Assembly: GCF_017589465.1 (NCBI RefSeq)
Contig: NZ_JAELYA010000009.1
Location: 178,737-242,736 of the forward strand
Source of the DNA: Pseudomonas schmalbachii
GTDB lineage: Bacteria > Pseudomonadota > Gammaproteobacteria > Pseudomonadales > Pseudomonadaceae
Length of the DNA: 64,000 nt
Direction: 5' to 3'
This document shows positions 8,846 to 19,000 of this stretch, piece by piece. A model generated the notes under the pieces. The model did no database searches and was not told the origin of the DNA. It was given only the letters and a program-made list of their open reading frames with translations. Numbering within the stretch: position 1 is the first letter of the stretch; every line of letters begins with the position of its first letter. The translations under genes were made by a program, and so were the position numbers.

Positions 8846-10354
8846 TCACTCGTCTTCCCGAGCGGAGCGCACGTTCATCTCTTCGTACGGAACGAAACGC
8901 GTGCCGTTCTTCAGTCGATAGCTCCACCAGATGATGAGGAACAGCGGCAGGCTGATGTAGGTCGCGGCCAGGCCGGCCCAGTTGATGCCTTCGCTGCCGC
9001 CGATGAAGGCCTGGTAGTTCTGCCCGAGGGTGATGATCAGGCACAGGGTGAAGGCGAAGATCGGACCGAACGGGAACAGCTTGGCGCGATAGGGCAGGTC
9101 GTCGAGGTTGCCGCCCTGGATCACGTAGCCCTTGCGGAAACGGTAGTGGGAGATGGCGATGCCCAGCCAGACGATGAAGCCGCACATGCCCGAGGTGTTG
9201 AGCAGCCAGGTGTAGATGACCTTGTCACCGACGAAGCTGCTGAGGAAGCACAACGCGCCGATCAGCGTGGTGGCGTACAGCGCATAGCGCGGCACACCGC
9301 TCTTCGACAGGTAGGTGAACAACTTCGGCGCCTTGCCCTGGGTGGCCATGGTGTAGAGCATGCGGGTCGAGGCGTACATACCGGAGTTGCCGGCGGAGAG
9401 GATGGCGGAAAGGATCACCGCATTCATCACTCCCGCCGCGGCGGCGAGGCCGGCGCGTTCGAACAGCAGGGTGAAGGGCGAGGTACTGATGTCGTCGGTG
9501 CCGCTCTTCAGCAGGTTCGGATCGGTATAGGGGATCAGCATGCCGATCACGAAGATCGACAGGACGTAGAACATCAGGATGCGCCAGAACACCTGGCGGA
9601 TGGCGATCGGGATGGACTTGCGCGGGTTTTCCGATTCGCCGGCGGCGATGCCGATCAGCTCGGTGCCCTGGAAGGAGAAGCCGGCGATCATCGCCACCCC
9701 GATCATCGCCTGCAGGCCGCCGACGAAGGGTGCGTCGCCGGTGGTGAAGTTGCTGAAGCCGGGCGATTCGATGCCATGCATGATGCCGACGATGCTGGCC
9801 AGGCCGATGCCGATGAACACCACCACGGCGATCACCTTGATCAGCGCAAACCAGAATTCGCTCTCGCCGAAGCCCTTCACCGAGAAGAAGTTCAGCATGA
9901 ACATGATGCCGAGGAAGATCGCGCTCCAGTAGAGGCCCGGCACGTCGGGGAACCAGAAGCTCATCACCAGCTGCGCCGCCACCAGTTCCGCGGCGATGGT
10001 CACCGCCCAGTTGTACCAGTAGTTCCAGCCCATGGCGAAGCCGAAGCCCTCGTCGATGAAACGGCTGCCGTAGGTGCAGAACGAGCCGGAATCCGGGATG
10101 TGCGCGGCCAGTTCGCCGAGGCTGCTCATGAGGAAGAACACCATCATGCCGATCAGCGCATAGGCCACCAGCGCGCCGCCGGGGCCGGCGGTGGCGATGG
10201 TGCTGCCGGAGGCCACGAACAGGCCGGTGCCGATGGAACCGCCGATGGCGATCATGTTCAGGTGGCGAGTCTTGAGCGAGCGCTTGAGGTGCGGGGGAGT
10301 CTTTTCCGGCGACATTGCGAAAGTCAGTTCGGCTTCTTTTACGTTGCTTTTCAC
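8846..10354 (-). CDS. lysP: Lysine-specific amino acid permease (LysP-like, APC family)
   Basis: 502-aa permease with about 12 membrane segments, strongly resembling E. coli LysP throughout (RHLNMIAIGGSIGTGLFVA, GWNYWYNWAVTIAAELVA, GFSFQGTELIGIAAGESE, NSGMYASTRMLYT). Predicted role: proton-coupled lysine uptake at the inner membrane. Start choice: GTG at 10354 has GAGG 6 nt upstream; the alternative ATG at 10315 (489 aa) lacks a ribosome site. The gene stands alone, with 104 bp to the rsmC stop upstream. Lysine specificity is inferred from overall similarity. Confidence 0.85.
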   Translation of the reverse strand: MKSNVKEAELTFAMSPEKTPPHLKRSLKTRHLNMIAIGGSIGTGLFVASGSTIATAGPGGALVAYALIGMMVFFLMSSLGELAAHIPDSGSFCTYGSRFIDEGFGFAMGWNYWYNWAVTIAAELVAAQLVMSFWFPDVPGLYWSAIFLGIMFMLNFFSVKGFGESEFWFALIKVIAVVVFIGIGLASIVGIMHGIESPGFSNFTTGDAPFVGGLQAMIGVAMIAGFSFQGTELIGIAAGESENPRKSIPIAIRQVFWRILMFYVLSIFVIGMLIPYTDPNLLKSGTDDISTSPFTLLFERAGLAAAAGVMNAVILSAILSAGNSGMYASTRMLYTMATQGKAPKLFTYLSKSGVPRYALYATTLIGALCFLSSFVGDKVIYTWLLNTSGMCGFIVWLGIAISHYRFRKGYVIQGGNLDDLPYRAKLFPFGPIFAFTLCLIITLGQNYQAFIGGSEGINWAGLAATYISLPLFLIIWWSYRLKNGTRFVPYEEMNVRSAREDE

Positions 10355-10458
10355 GACAAACCTCGACTCGCAGGGCGCACGTGGGTGCACCGGTCCATGG
10401 GCTAGATGGAGTGTAGTGCTGCCGGAGCGAATGCGAGTCGTTGTCGTTGTTGTGGGCG

Positions 10459-11457
10459 TCAGCGGCGCGAGGCGCTGTAGATGCGGAATCCATCCGCTTC
10501 GGCGAGCGTGCGGCAGGCGCCGAGGTGCTGCTCGATCAGCGGCGGATATTTGAGGAAGCTGTTCGCCACCAGCCGCAGTTCGCCGCCGGCATGCAGGTGC
10601 CGCGCGGCTTCGCGCAGCAGTTGCTCGGTGGCCTGGTAGCTGGTGTGCACGCCCTGGTGGAACGGCGGGTTGCTGACGATGGCGGCCAGGTCGCGGGGCG
10701 CCGCGTCGATGCCGTCGCCGGCGATCACGTCGCCTTCCAGACCGTTGGCGGCGAGGGTCAGGCGGCTGCTCTCGATGGCGAAGGCGTCCACGTCCAGCAG
10801 CGTCAGGCGGCTGGCTGGGTAGCGGCGCTTGAGCGTGGCGCCGATCACCCCGGCGCCGCAGCCGAAGTCCAGCACGTGGCCAGTCGGCAGATTGTCGAGC
10901 TGTTCGAGAAGCAGGGCACTGCCGCGGTCGAGGCGGCCGTGGCTGAACACGCCGGGCAGGGTGACGACCTGCAGCGGGCCGTCCGCCAGCGGCAGTTCGT
11001 AGCGTTGCGCCAGGGCATGCAGGTCCGGCGCGGCGGGCGCCTCGCCGATGCGGGTGTGCCAGAGCTGGCAGTGGCGGGCGCTGTCGAGTTTGCCGGTGCG
11101 GCCGAATGCGGCCAGTTGCTTGCTGGCGCGTTCGACGCCGGCGCGCTTTTCGCCGACCAGATAGAGCTCGCCGTTCGGCACGCGGCTGGCGAGGGCGGCA
11201 AGCAGGTAGTCGGTGAGTTCGCGGGACTTCGGCAGGAACAGCACGGCGGCTTCGAAGTCGCCTTCAGGCGGCGTCACGCCGAAAGCGCAGCGGCCCGGAT
11301 AGCGCGCATCGAGCTGCTTCTGTTCGCCGGCATGCCAGCTCCAGCCCAGCGCCTGCGGCAGTTCGCCGAGCAGGCCGTCGGCCGGCAAACCGGCCAGCAG
11401 CACCTTGCCCTGGAAACGTTCGGCCTGGCGTAGCAGGACTTCACTGGTGGGTTCCAT
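10459..11457 (-). CDS. rsmC: 16S rRNA (guanine-1207-N2)-methyltransferase RsmC
   Basis: 332-aa methyltransferase built of two MTase-like halves, the usual RsmC layout. The catalytic C-terminal half has the SAM motif DFGCGAG (about 197-203) and NPPFH (about 263-267), the signature of N2-guanine methyltransferases. It methylates G1207 of 16S rRNA in small-subunit assembly. Length is as expected for the family (about 340 aa). Flanked by lysP downstream and a 2-hydroxyacid dehydrogenase upstream on the same strand, without overlap. Confidence 0.9.
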   Translation of the reverse strand: MEPTSEVLLRQAERFQGKVLLAGLPADGLLGELPQALGWSWHAGEQKQLDARYPGRCAFGVTPPEGDFEAAVLFLPKSRELTDYLLAALASRVPNGELYLVGEKRAGVERASKQLAAFGRTGKLDSARHCQLWHTRIGEAPAAPDLHALAQRYELPLADGPLQVVTLPGVFSHGRLDRGSALLLEQLDNLPTGHVLDFGCGAGVIGATLKRRYPASRLTLLDVDAFAIESSRLTLAANGLEGDVIAGDGIDAAPRDLAAIVSNPPFHQGVHTSYQATEQLLREAARHLHAGGELRLVANSFLKYPPLIEQHLGACRTLAEADGFRIYSASRR

Positions 11458-11526
11458 GGCGGCGGCCTCCTCGAAAAAAGGGCGGAATCTTAGCAGGCTT
11501 GCGCCGGAGTTGCCCGCCCGCTGGCC

Positions 11527-12492
11527 CTAGGGATTGACCACCCGCATCGGCTTGCCGGCGAAGAAGGCGGCGGCGTTCTCGCTCACCTGGCCGACCATAC
11601 GCTGCCGCGACTCGCGACTGCCCCAGGCATTGTGCGGGGTGACGATCAGGCGCGGGATGTCCGGCGCCAGCAGCGGGTTGCCGTTCTTCGGTGGCTCGAC
11701 GCTGAGCACGTCGCAGGCGGCGCCGCCGAGATGGCCGCGGCGCAGGGTGTCGGCCAGCGCCTGCTCGTCGACCAGGCCTCCGCGGGCGGTGTTGATGAGG
11801 AAGGCGCCGGGCTTCATCAGGTCCAGTTCGCGCTGGCCGATCAGGTTGCGCGTGGCTTCGGTCAGCGGGCAGTGCAGGGTCAGCGCATCCACCTGCGGCA
11901 GCAGTTCGTCCAGCGGCAGACGGTCGGCGCGCGGCGGCCGGCCGGGCAGGGCGCCGAGCAGCACGCGCATGCCGAAGGCTTCCGCCAGCCTGGCCACCGC
12001 GCCGCCCAGTTCGCCGTGGCCGAGCAGGCCGAGGGTCTTGCCTTCCAGTTCGACGATGGGGAAGTCCAGCAGGCAGAACTGCGTGGACTGCTGCCAACGG
12101 CCGGCGCGCACGGCGTCGCGGTAATCGGCCTGACGGGTCGCCAGGTTGAGCAGCAGCATCAGGGTGTGCTGGGCCACCGACGGCGTGCCGTAGCCCTGGC
12201 AGTTGCTGACCACGATGCCGTTGGCGCTGGCGGCGGCGAGGTCGATGTTGTTGGTGCCGGTGGCGGTTACCAGGATCAGCTTCAGCTGTGGGTTCTGGCG
12301 AATGGCGTCGGCGTCGATCTGCGCCTTGTTGGCGATCGCCACGGTCGCCCCACGCAGGCGTTCGGCCACTTCGCCGGGCAGGCTCTGGTCATGCAGCACC
12401 AGCTCGCCGAAGGCTTCGCGCAACGGCTGCATGTCGAGGTCGCCGAGGTCGAGGGAAGCGTGGTCGAGGAACACGGCGCGCGGGCTGTTCAT
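11527..12492 (-). CDS. D-isomer specific 2-hydroxyacid dehydrogenase
   Basis: 321-aa NAD(P)-dependent oxidoreductase, probably a hydroxypyruvate/glyoxylate-type reductase. Visible: cofactor loop LLGHGELGG (about 157-164), catalytic Arg in NTARGGLVDE (R237), Glu in DVLSVEPP (E266) and His in TPHNAWGS (H287). The ATG at 12492 is chosen because the N-terminus then aligns with the family; the longer in-frame extension to 12726 runs through the repeat element at 12546-12812 and is not coding. Exact substrate unknown. Confidence 0.85.
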   Translation of the reverse strand: MNSPRAVFLDHASLDLGDLDMQPLREAFGELVLHDQSLPGEVAERLRGATVAIANKAQIDADAIRQNPQLKLILVTATGTNNIDLAAASANGIVVSNCQGYGTPSVAQHTLMLLLNLATRQADYRDAVRAGRWQQSTQFCLLDFPIVELEGKTLGLLGHGELGGAVARLAEAFGMRVLLGALPGRPPRADRLPLDELLPQVDALTLHCPLTEATRNLIGQRELDLMKPGAFLINTARGGLVDEQALADTLRRGHLGGAACDVLSVEPPKNGNPLLAPDIPRLIVTPHNAWGSRESRQRMVGQVSENAAAFFAGKPMRVVNP

Positions 12493-12545
12493 GTCTAGCT
12501 GTACCTGTTGCGGAGGGTGGGGACAGGCGTAAGGTTGGCAGCCTG

Positions 12546-12812
12546 TAGGGTCTGTTGACGTTTCGTTCCGACCGCGACGGAGCCTGTTTTTGCGCGGGGC
12601 AAGGCGCGAGGAGCGTGGTTTGGTCATTCCAAATGAACGACGAGCAACGCGGCACCGCGCAAAAACAGGCCCGTCCCTTCGGGTTGCGCGGCAAATCGCG
12701 CCATGCGTCGTTGCGGGACTTGGCAAGGGAATACCATTCCCTGCGTCCCGCGCCTAGCCTGGCGCGATTTGTCGCAGCAACGCGGTTCGGAACGAAACGT
12801 CAACAGACCCTA
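12546..12812. repeat. Compound palindromic element A (267 bp)
   Basis: Terminal inverted repeats of 26 bp match perfectly: TAGGGTCTGTTGACGTTTCG and onward at 12546-12571, mirrored at 12787-12812. Inside are two further palindromes. A1 is bounded by GCCTGTTTTTGCGCG (12582-12596) and CGCGCAAAAACAGGC (12656-12670) and holds a core from GGCAAGGC (12598) to AACGCGGCA (12654). A2 is bounded by GCAAATCGCGCC (12691) and GGCGCGATTTG (12761) and holds a related core in the opposite sense. Its right end is 26 bp before the LysE-type gene. The open frames across it are chance. Compare elements at 20924-21065 and 21460-21622. Confidence 0.85.
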
Positions 12813-12838
12813 CCATTATCCAATGCTGCGGAGGTTGC

Positions 12839-13465
12839 ATGTACTGGACGGAATTCCTGACGGTGGCGCTGATCCACCTGCTGGCGGTGGCGAGCCCGGG
12901 GCCGGATTTCGCCGTGGTGGTGCGCGAGAGCGTGGCCCACGGCCGTCGTGCCGGCTCCTGGACGGCGCTGGGCGTGGGCTGTGGCATCTTCATCCATGTC
13001 GCCTATTCGCTGCTCGGCATCGGCCTGATCGTTTCCCAGTCGATCACCCTGTTCAACGCGCTCAAGTGGGCGGCCGCGGCCTATCTGTTCTACATCGGCA
13101 TCAAGGCCCTGCGCGCGCGTCCGGTGGCGGGCGGCGAGGAACAGGTCTACGTGGAGCAGGAGCGCTCGGCGCGCGGGGCGTTCGTCAGCGGCTTCGTCAC
13201 CAACGGTCTGAACCCCAAGGCCACGCTGTTCTTCCTCTCGCTGTTCACCGTGGTGATCAACCCGCACACGCCGCTGGCGGTGCAGGCCGGCTACGGCGTC
13301 TACCTCGCCTGCGCCACGGCGGCCTGGTTCGCCCTGGTGGCCATGCTGTTCAGCCAGCAGCGCGTCCGCGCCGGCTTCGCCCGCATGGGGCACTGGTTCG
13401 ACCGGCTGATGGGCGGCGTGCTGGTGGCGCTGGGTGTGAAGCTGGCGTTTACCGAGTTGCGCTGA
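12839..13465 (+). CDS. LysE/RhtB family amino acid exporter
   Basis: 208-aa inner-membrane protein with about six hydrophobic segments. The N-terminal signature (FLTVALIHLLAVASPGPDFA) and the GFVTNGLNPKATLFFLSLF block are diagnostic of the LysE/RhtB translocators that export amino acids such as homoserine, threonine or leucine. The ATG is preceded by GGAGG. Element A ends 26 bp upstream of the start, so any promoter must lie in or beyond that repeat. Substrate unknown. Confidence 0.85.
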   Translation: MYWTEFLTVALIHLLAVASPGPDFAVVVRESVAHGRRAGSWTALGVGCGIFIHVAYSLLGIGLIVSQSITLFNALKWAAAAYLFYIGIKALRARPVAGGEEQVYVEQERSARGAFVSGFVTNGLNPKATLFFLSLFTVVINPHTPLAVQAGYGVYLACATAAWFALVAMLFSQQRVRAGFARMGHWFDRLMGGVLVALGVKLAFTELR

Positions 13466-13473
13466 TTGCCTTT

Positions 13474-13557
13474 CGTAGGTTGGTGCTGAGCCTGCGAAGC
13501 CCAACGATGCCATGGCCGGCGGATGTTGGGCTTCGCTGCGCTCAGCGCCAACCTACG
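13474..13557. repeat. Palindromic repeat, GTAGGTTGG family
   Basis: CGTAGGTTGGTGCTGAGCC to CAGCGCCAACCTACG with the inner GAAGCCCAAC/GTTGGGCTTC pair. It fills the gap between the convergent LysE-type gene and cobF, ending 3 bp before the cobF stop. Confidence 0.85.
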
Positions 13558-13559
13558 TC

Positions 13560-14309
13560 TCACTTCCTCAGCAGATAACTATCCATGATCCAGCCATTGC
13601 GCTCCCGGGCATCCGCGCGGGTTGTGGCGATGTGTTCGGCTACCTCGTCCAGCGGCCCGGCGATGAGGATCTCGTCGGCCGTCCCGACATAAGCCCCCCA
13701 ATAGATATGCAGGCCCTGGCCGACGAAGCGGCGGTAGGTGTCCTTTGCGTCGAGCATCACCGCGACGCTGTCCACGCCCTGTGGCCAGCCTTCGGCGAGC
13801 AGGCGGCCGGTGGTGATTTCCACGGCGCGGCCGATGCTGTTGAGCGGCACGCGGTGGCGCGCGGTGAGGGCCTGCAGGCTGGTGATGCCGGGGATCACCT
13901 CGTAGCTCAGGTCGCCGCGGGCGCTGGCGATGGACTCGATGATGCGGATGCTGCTGTCGTACAGCGACGGGTCGCCCCAGACCATGAAGGCGGCGACTTC
14001 GCCGTCGGCCATCTGTCCATCGATGAGCCGCTCGAATACCGCCTGCTTGTCGCGGTTCAGCTCATCGACGGCAGCGCGGTAGTCGGCGGCCTCGCGGTCG
14101 CGTTCCGGCTGCGCGCCTTCGGCGAAACGCGGCGTGTGGCCGTCGAGGAAACGCGCGCAGATTTCCCGGCGCAGGGCGTTGAGCTTGTGCTTGGCCGGGC
14201 CCTTGTCCATCAGGAAGATCACGTCGGCGCGGCGCAGGGCCTTGATCGCCTGCTGGGTGATGTAGTCGGGGTCGCCGGCGCCGATGCCGATCAGCAGCAG
14301 TTCTTTCAT
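13560..14309 (-). CDS. cobF: Precorrin-6A synthase (deacetylating), CobF
   Basis: 249-aa SAM-dependent tetrapyrrole methyltransferase that methylates C1 of precorrin-5 with loss of the acetyl group, a step of the aerobic B12 route. The N-terminus LLIGIGAGDPDYITQQA is the SAM-binding signature of the CobF branch; VWGDPSLYD and VIPGITSLQAL follow in the usual places. Last gene of the minus-strand cobW-cobN-chlI/D-cobF unit; only 2 bp separate it from the VWA frame. Its presence marks the oxygen-dependent pathway. Confidence 0.93.
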   Translation of the reverse strand: MKELLLIGIGAGDPDYITQQAIKALRRADVIFLMDKGPAKHKLNALRREICARFLDGHTPRFAEGAQPERDREAADYRAAVDELNRDKQAVFERLIDGQMADGEVAAFMVWGDPSLYDSSIRIIESIASARGDLSYEVIPGITSLQALTARHRVPLNSIGRAVEITTGRLLAEGWPQGVDSVAVMLDAKDTYRRFVGQGLHIYWGAYVGTADEILIAGPLDEVAEHIATTRADARERNGWIMDSYLLRK

Positions 14310-14311
14310 GG

Positions 14312-15004
14312 TCAGCTCCAGGGGCTTGGGACGGGGCGGGCGCTGGGCGCCAGCGAGTCGATATGGCGGTAGTCGGCGCCCAGCTCGGCGGCCAGTTGGC
14401 GCGCACGGCCGAGGCGCACGGCGGTGGATTCGATGTCCACCAGCACGGCCGGACAGGGCAGCGGCGCCTGCGGCGGCCAGTCGCGCAGGCGGCCGTCGGT
14501 GAGGATCAGCAGGCGCTGGCTCTCGTCGGGTTTCAGGCGCTGGCGACGTTGCTGCCAGTCAGCCGCTTGTTGCAGGGCTTCCAGCAGCGGAGTGCCGCCG
14601 CCGGCGCCGAGGTTTTCCAGCCATTGCTGCAGGGCAGCGCCGGCCTTGTGCCCCTGCCACAGCCAGCGCGGTTGGGCGCCGCCTGCTTCGAGCACGGCCA
14701 GGCGCGCGCGCTGGCGATAGGCCTGGGCGAACACCTCCGCCAGCAGTCCCTTGGCCCGGCTCAGGGCGCCGCCACGGCGGGTGGAGGCCGAGGCATCCAC
14801 CACGACCAGCCAGAGTTCCGCGGCGCGGGCACTGCGCGGGCGGTGCAGCAGGTCCTGCCGCTTGCGCGGGCGGCCCTGGCGCAGGCTGGCCGGCCAGTCC
14901 ACCGCGCCCGCGTCACCGGCGCGCCGGGCGCCGCTGCGGCCGCCGGCCAGTTTGCCCGGTGAGGGTGCGGCATCCGTGGCTGGGCGCGGGCGGATGCTCA
15001 GGGC
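14312..15004 (-). CDS. VWA domain frame of cobaltochelatase ChlD-like subunit, reached by -1 frameshift
   Basis: About 230 codons encoding a von Willebrand A domain like the C-terminal half of BchD/ChlD/CobT. Seen: [10 protein letters not shown] (BchD-like linker), the MIDAS DxSxS in [14 protein letters not shown], and [13 protein letters not shown]. There is no ATG and no ribosome site at a suitable place; only a GTG at 14902 (196 aa), inside the conserved linker. The frame is -1 relative to the AAA+ gene ending at 14998 and joins it at an A AAA AAG heptamer. Most likely it is translated as a fusion of about 568 aa with the upstream AAA+ domain. A separate internally started protein is the alternative. 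Confidence 0.78.
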   Translation of the reverse strand, partial: ALSIRPRPATDAAPSPGKLAGGRSGARRAGDAGAVDWPASLRQGRPRKRQDLLHRPRSARAAELWLVVVDASASTRRGGALSRAKGLLAEVFAQAYRQRARLAVLEAGGAQPRWLWQGHKAGAALQQWLENLGAGGGTPLLEALQQAADWQQRRQRLKPDESQRLLILTDGRLRDWPPQAPLPCPAVLVDIESTAVRLGRARQLAAELGADYRHIDSLAPSARPVPSPWS

Positions 15005-15010
15005 TTTTTT
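14970..15010 (-). promoter_or_regulatory. Programmed -1 ribosomal frameshift signal
   Basis: On the minus strand, A AAA AAG occupies 15010-15004 in the exact zero frame (TCA AAA AAG CCC TGA). A 6-nt spacer containing the stop codon follows, then the hairpin GCATCCG (14997-14991), a 14-nt loop and CGGATGC (14976-14970), a perfect 7-bp stem. The heptamer is the one used in E. coli dnaX, and spacer length and downstream stem fit bacterial -1 frameshifting. Slippage puts the ribosome precisely into the VWA frame. Confidence 0.8.
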
Positions 15011-16017
15011 GACCAGCGCGGCGGTTCGCGGCGTTCGCCCATGGCCTGCGGCTGGGGCGGCAGGGCGCCCCACTGGCCGTCGGCGGAATCGTCGCGCGCC
15101 TGCGCGGAATCCTGCGGCTGCGGTTGCTGCGCAGAGGGCGGCGGCGCGTGGCGACGTCGATGGCGCAGAACGAAGTCGGCCACCGCGTCGATATCCGCTT
15201 CCTCTATCTGCCCGGCGCCGCGCCATGCAGCATGGGCGCGGGCGGCGCGCAGCCAAACCAGGTCGGCGCGCAGGCCGTCCACGGCGGCGGCGAAGCAGCG
15301 CTCGGCGATGCGCATCAGCGTGGCTTCATCCAGCGGAATGCCGGCCAGACGCCCGCGGGCGTTGGCGCAGCGCTGGCGCAGTTCGTCCTGGGCGTCGCGC
15401 CAGGTGGCGGCGAAGGCCTGTGGATCGGCGTCGAAGGCCAGGCGGCGGCGGACGATCTCCATGCGCCGGGCCGGTTCGGGCTGGCCGTCCAGCGCCAGGT
15501 GCAGGCCGAAGCGGTCGAGCAGTTGCGGGCGCAACTCGCCTTCCTCGCCGTTCATGGTGCCGATCAGCACGAAGCGCGCGCGGTGGCTGTGCGAGATGCC
15601 GTCGCGCTCGACATGGTTGAGGCCGCTGGCGGCGGCGTCCAGCAGCAGGTCCACGAGATGGTCCGGCAGCAGGTTGACCTCGTCGACGTAGAGCACGCCG
15701 CCGTCGGCGCGGGCCAGCAGGCCGGGGCTGAAGCGGGCGCGGCCTTCGCCGAGGGCGGCGTCCAGGTCGAGGGTGCCGACGATGCGGTCCTCGCTGGCGC
15801 CCAGCGGCAGGGTGACGAACTGGCCGTCCGGCAGCAGCTCGGCCAGACCCCGGGCCAGGGTGGACTTGGCCATGCCGCGCGGGCCCTCGATCAGCACGCC
15901 GCCGATGGCCGGGTCGACGGCGACCAGGCACAGCGCCAGCTTGAGGTCGTCGGCGCCGACCACGGCGGCCAGGGGAAAGTGGCTATCGGTCATGTCGATT
16001 CCGTAAGGAGGGAGCAT
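14998..16017 (-). CDS. ChlI/BchI-like AAA+ ATPase subunit of cobaltochelatase
   Basis: 339-aa AAA+ motor subunit (zero-frame product). Walker A is GPRGMAKST (about 45-53), Walker [11 protein letters not shown] (about 108-117), with RAELRAD-type sensor regions near residue 250. The last 50 residues are a Pro/Gln/acidic linker like the one joining AAA+ and VWA domains in ChlD. With CobN it should drive ATP-dependent cobalt insertion into hydrogenobyrinate diamide, replacing CobS/CobT. The start at 16017 overlaps the cobN stop (TGATG) with GGAGG 7 nt upstream; a later ATG at 15993 is weaker. Its stop follows a slippery heptamer giving a longer ChlD-like form. Confidence 0.88.
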   Translation of the reverse strand: MLPPYGIDMTDSHFPLAAVVGADDLKLALCLVAVDPAIGGVLIEGPRGMAKSTLARGLAELLPDGQFVTLPLGASEDRIVGTLDLDAALGEGRARFSPGLLARADGGVLYVDEVNLLPDHLVDLLLDAAASGLNHVERDGISHSHRARFVLIGTMNGEEGELRPQLLDRFGLHLALDGQPEPARRMEIVRRRLAFDADPQAFAATWRDAQDELRQRCANARGRLAGIPLDEATLMRIAERCFAAAVDGLRADLVWLRAARAHAAWRGAGQIEEADIDAVADFVLRHRRRHAPPPSAQQPQPQDSAQARDDSADGQWGALPPQPQAMGERREPPRWSKKP

Positions 16018-19000
16018 CAGTTTTCCTCCGCATCCAGCAGCAGGTTTTCCAGCGCCGCGCGGTAGTCGCCGGGCTGTTGCCAGAGGCCGCGCTGCTGGGC
16101 TTCCAGCAGGCGTTCGAGCATGTCCTGCAGCGCGCCCGGATTGTGCTGCTGGATGAAGTCGCGGGTGTCCCTGTCGAGCAGATAGGCGTCGGCGAGCAGG
16201 GCGTACTGGTGGTCGTCGACCAGCTCGCTGGTGGCGTCGAAGCCGAACAGGTAGTCGACCGTGGCGGCCAGCTCGAAGGCGCCCTTGTAGCCGTGGCGCT
16301 TCATGCCGGCGATCCACTTGGGATTCACCGCGCGGGCGCGCACCACGCGGCCCAGTTCCTCCTTGAGGGTGCGGATGCGCGGGTTGTCCGGCTGGCTGCT
16401 GTCGCCGAAATAGCTGGCGGCCCGGGCGCCGCGCAGGGTTTCCACGGCGGCCAGCATGCCGCCCTGGAACTGGTAGTAGTCGTTGGAGTCGAGGATGTCG
16501 TGCTCGCGGTTGTCCTGGTTGTGCAGCACCGCCTGCACCTGCTCCAGGCGCTCGGCGAACCGCTCGCGGGCGGGCAGGCCCTCGGCGCTCTGGCCGTAGG
16601 CGTAGCCGCCCCAGTTCAGGTAGACCTCGGCGAGATCGGCGCGGGTCTGCCAGAGGCGTTCCTCCACCGCGTTCTGGATGCCGGCGCCGTAGGCCCCGGG
16701 CTTGGCGCCGAAGATCCGCCAGCCGGCCTGGCGCCGCGCCTCGACCGGGTCGAGTCCGCGATCCTGATGAGCCAGGGTCTCCTGCCAGACCCGCGCCGAC
16801 AGCGGGTTGAGCTCTTCCGGCTCGTCCAGTTCGGCCACCGCCTGCACGGCCTGGTCGAACAGGCGGATCAGGTTGGCGAAGGCGTCGCGGAAAAAGCCGG
16901 AGACGCGCAGGGTGACGTCCACCCGCGGGCGGCCCAGTTGGTCCAGCGACAGCACCTCGATGCGTTCGACGCGCTGGCTGCCGGGCTGCCACACCGGGCG
17001 CACGCCGAGCAGGGCGAGGGCCTGGGCGATGTCGTCGCCGCCGGTGCGCATGGTCGCGGTGCCCCATACGGACAGGCCGAGCCGCTGCAGGTGTTCGCCC
17101 TCGTCCTGCAGATGGCGCTCCAGCAGGCGTTCGGCGCTCTGCACGCCGATGCGCCAGGCGGTGGGCGTGGGCAGGTTGCGCACGTCCACCGAGTAGAAGT
17201 TGCGCCCGGTGGGCAGCACGTCGAGGCGCCCGCGGCTGGGCGCGCCGCTGGGCCCGGCGGGGACGAAGCGTCCGTCGAGGGCGGCCAGCAGGCCGTCCAT
17301 CTCGGCCGGGCCGCAGGCATCCAGCAGCGGGGCGATGCGTTCGCGCAACTCGGCGAGGACGGCGGCGCTGGCCGGGCCGATGGCTTCGCCGTGGTCTTCG
17401 ATCAGTTGCAGCGCCAGGCGCTCAAGGCGCTCGCGGGTGTCGCCGTGGCTGCGCCAGACTTCGTCGCCCTGACTGCTCAGGCAGTCCGGACGCGGGCCGG
17501 ACCAGGGCTCGGCCATGGCGCAGTCCAGCGGGTCGAAGCCGAGGCCCAGGTCCGCCGCCAGCGCACGCAGCAGACTGGCGTTGCCGCCCTGGCCGTCGCC
17601 CCGCGGGATACGCAGCAGCGCCAGCAGGGTGTCGCGGCGCAGCGCGCCCCGGGGCGATTCGCCGAACACATGCAGGCCATCGCGGATCTGCGATTCCTTG
17701 AGGTCGCACAGGTAGGCGTCCAGGCGCGGCAGCCAGCTGTCCGGATCGTCGTTCAGTTGCAGGCCCAGCTCGCGGTCGAGACTGGCTTCGCGCACCTTGT
17801 CCTGGATTTCGCCGCGCAACTCCACGGCGCGGCGCGCGTCGAGCTGGCTGGCCTCGTAGTACTCGTCGGCCAGCCGTTCCAGGTCACGCAGCGGGCCGTA
17901 GCTCTCGGCGCGGGTCAGCGGCGGCATCAGGTGGTCGATGATCACCGCCTGGGTGCGCCGCTTGGCCTGCGCGCCCTCGCCCGGATCGTTGACGATGAAC
18001 GGGTAGAGGTTGGGCAGCGGGCCGAGGATCGCCGTCGGCCAGCAGGCGTCGGAGAGACCTACGCTCTTGCCCGGCAACCACTCCAGGTTGCCGTGCTTGC
18101 CGACGTGGATCAGCGCGTCGGCGGCGAACACGCTGCGCAGCCAGCAGTAGAAGGCCAGGTAGCCGTGCGGCGGGACCAGGTCCGGATCGTGATAGACCGC
18201 CGCGGCATCCACCTGATAGCCGCGCGCCGGCTGGATGCCGACGAAGGTCAGGCCGAAGCGCAGGCCGGCCACCATCAGCCGGCCGCCGCGGTACATCGGG
18301 TCCTGTTCCGGCTCGCCCCAGCGCTCGCGCACCGCCCGCTGGTTGGCTTGCGGCAGGCCGGCGAACCAGCGCCGGTAGTCGTCCAGCGCCAGGCTCTGGG
18401 CGCAGGGTCGCAGGTCCAGGTTGTCGAGATCGTTGGTCACGCCGCCGAGAAGCTGGTGGATCAGCGCGCTGCCGCTGTCCGGCAGACCCTCCACCGGATA
18501 GCCACGGCCCTGCAGCGCACGCAGGATGTTCAGCGCGGCGCCGGGGGTATCCAGGCCGACGCCGTTGCCGATGCGCCCGTCGCGGGTGGGGTAGTTGGCG
18601 AGGATCAGGGCGACGCGCTTGTCTGCGTTGGTCTTGCCAGCCAGCACGGTCCAGCGCCGCGCCAGTTCGGCGACGAAGTCCATGCCCGGCAGGTGCGGGC
18701 GGTAGCGCACCACGTCGCTCTGGCTGCGCTCGTTGCGCGCGGCCACGCCCTTGAAGCTGATCGGCCGGGTGATCAGGCGGCCGTCCAGCTCGGGCAGGGC
18801 GATGTGCATGGCGAGGTCGCGCGGCCCCAGGCCCTGCGGGCTGGATTGCCACTGCTGCTCGCTGTCCAGCGCGCAGAGCGCCTGCAGCACCGGAATATCA
18901 CGGCGGAAGGGCCGCGCCTGTGGGGCCTCCGGGTTGGACTGGGCGAAGCCGGTGGTGTTGAGGATCACCGCCGCGCCGGCCTCGTCCAGCCAGGCCTCGA

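Noticed and set aside
8627..10405. Plus-strand open frame (592 codons) opposite lysP
   Set aside because: LysP on the minus strand matches a known permease from end to end; the plus frame is a His/Glu/Gly-rich shadow that also crosses the riboswitch.
12555..12860. Small open frames inside element A
   Set aside because: They follow the inverted repeats and have no ribosome site; the element is better explained as a palindromic repeat.
14312..16017. Reading the AAA+/VWA junction as a disabling frameshift (pseudogene)
   Set aside because: The shift lies exactly at a canonical A AAA AAG heptamer with spacer and hairpin, and both domains are intact, so programmed frameshifting fits better.
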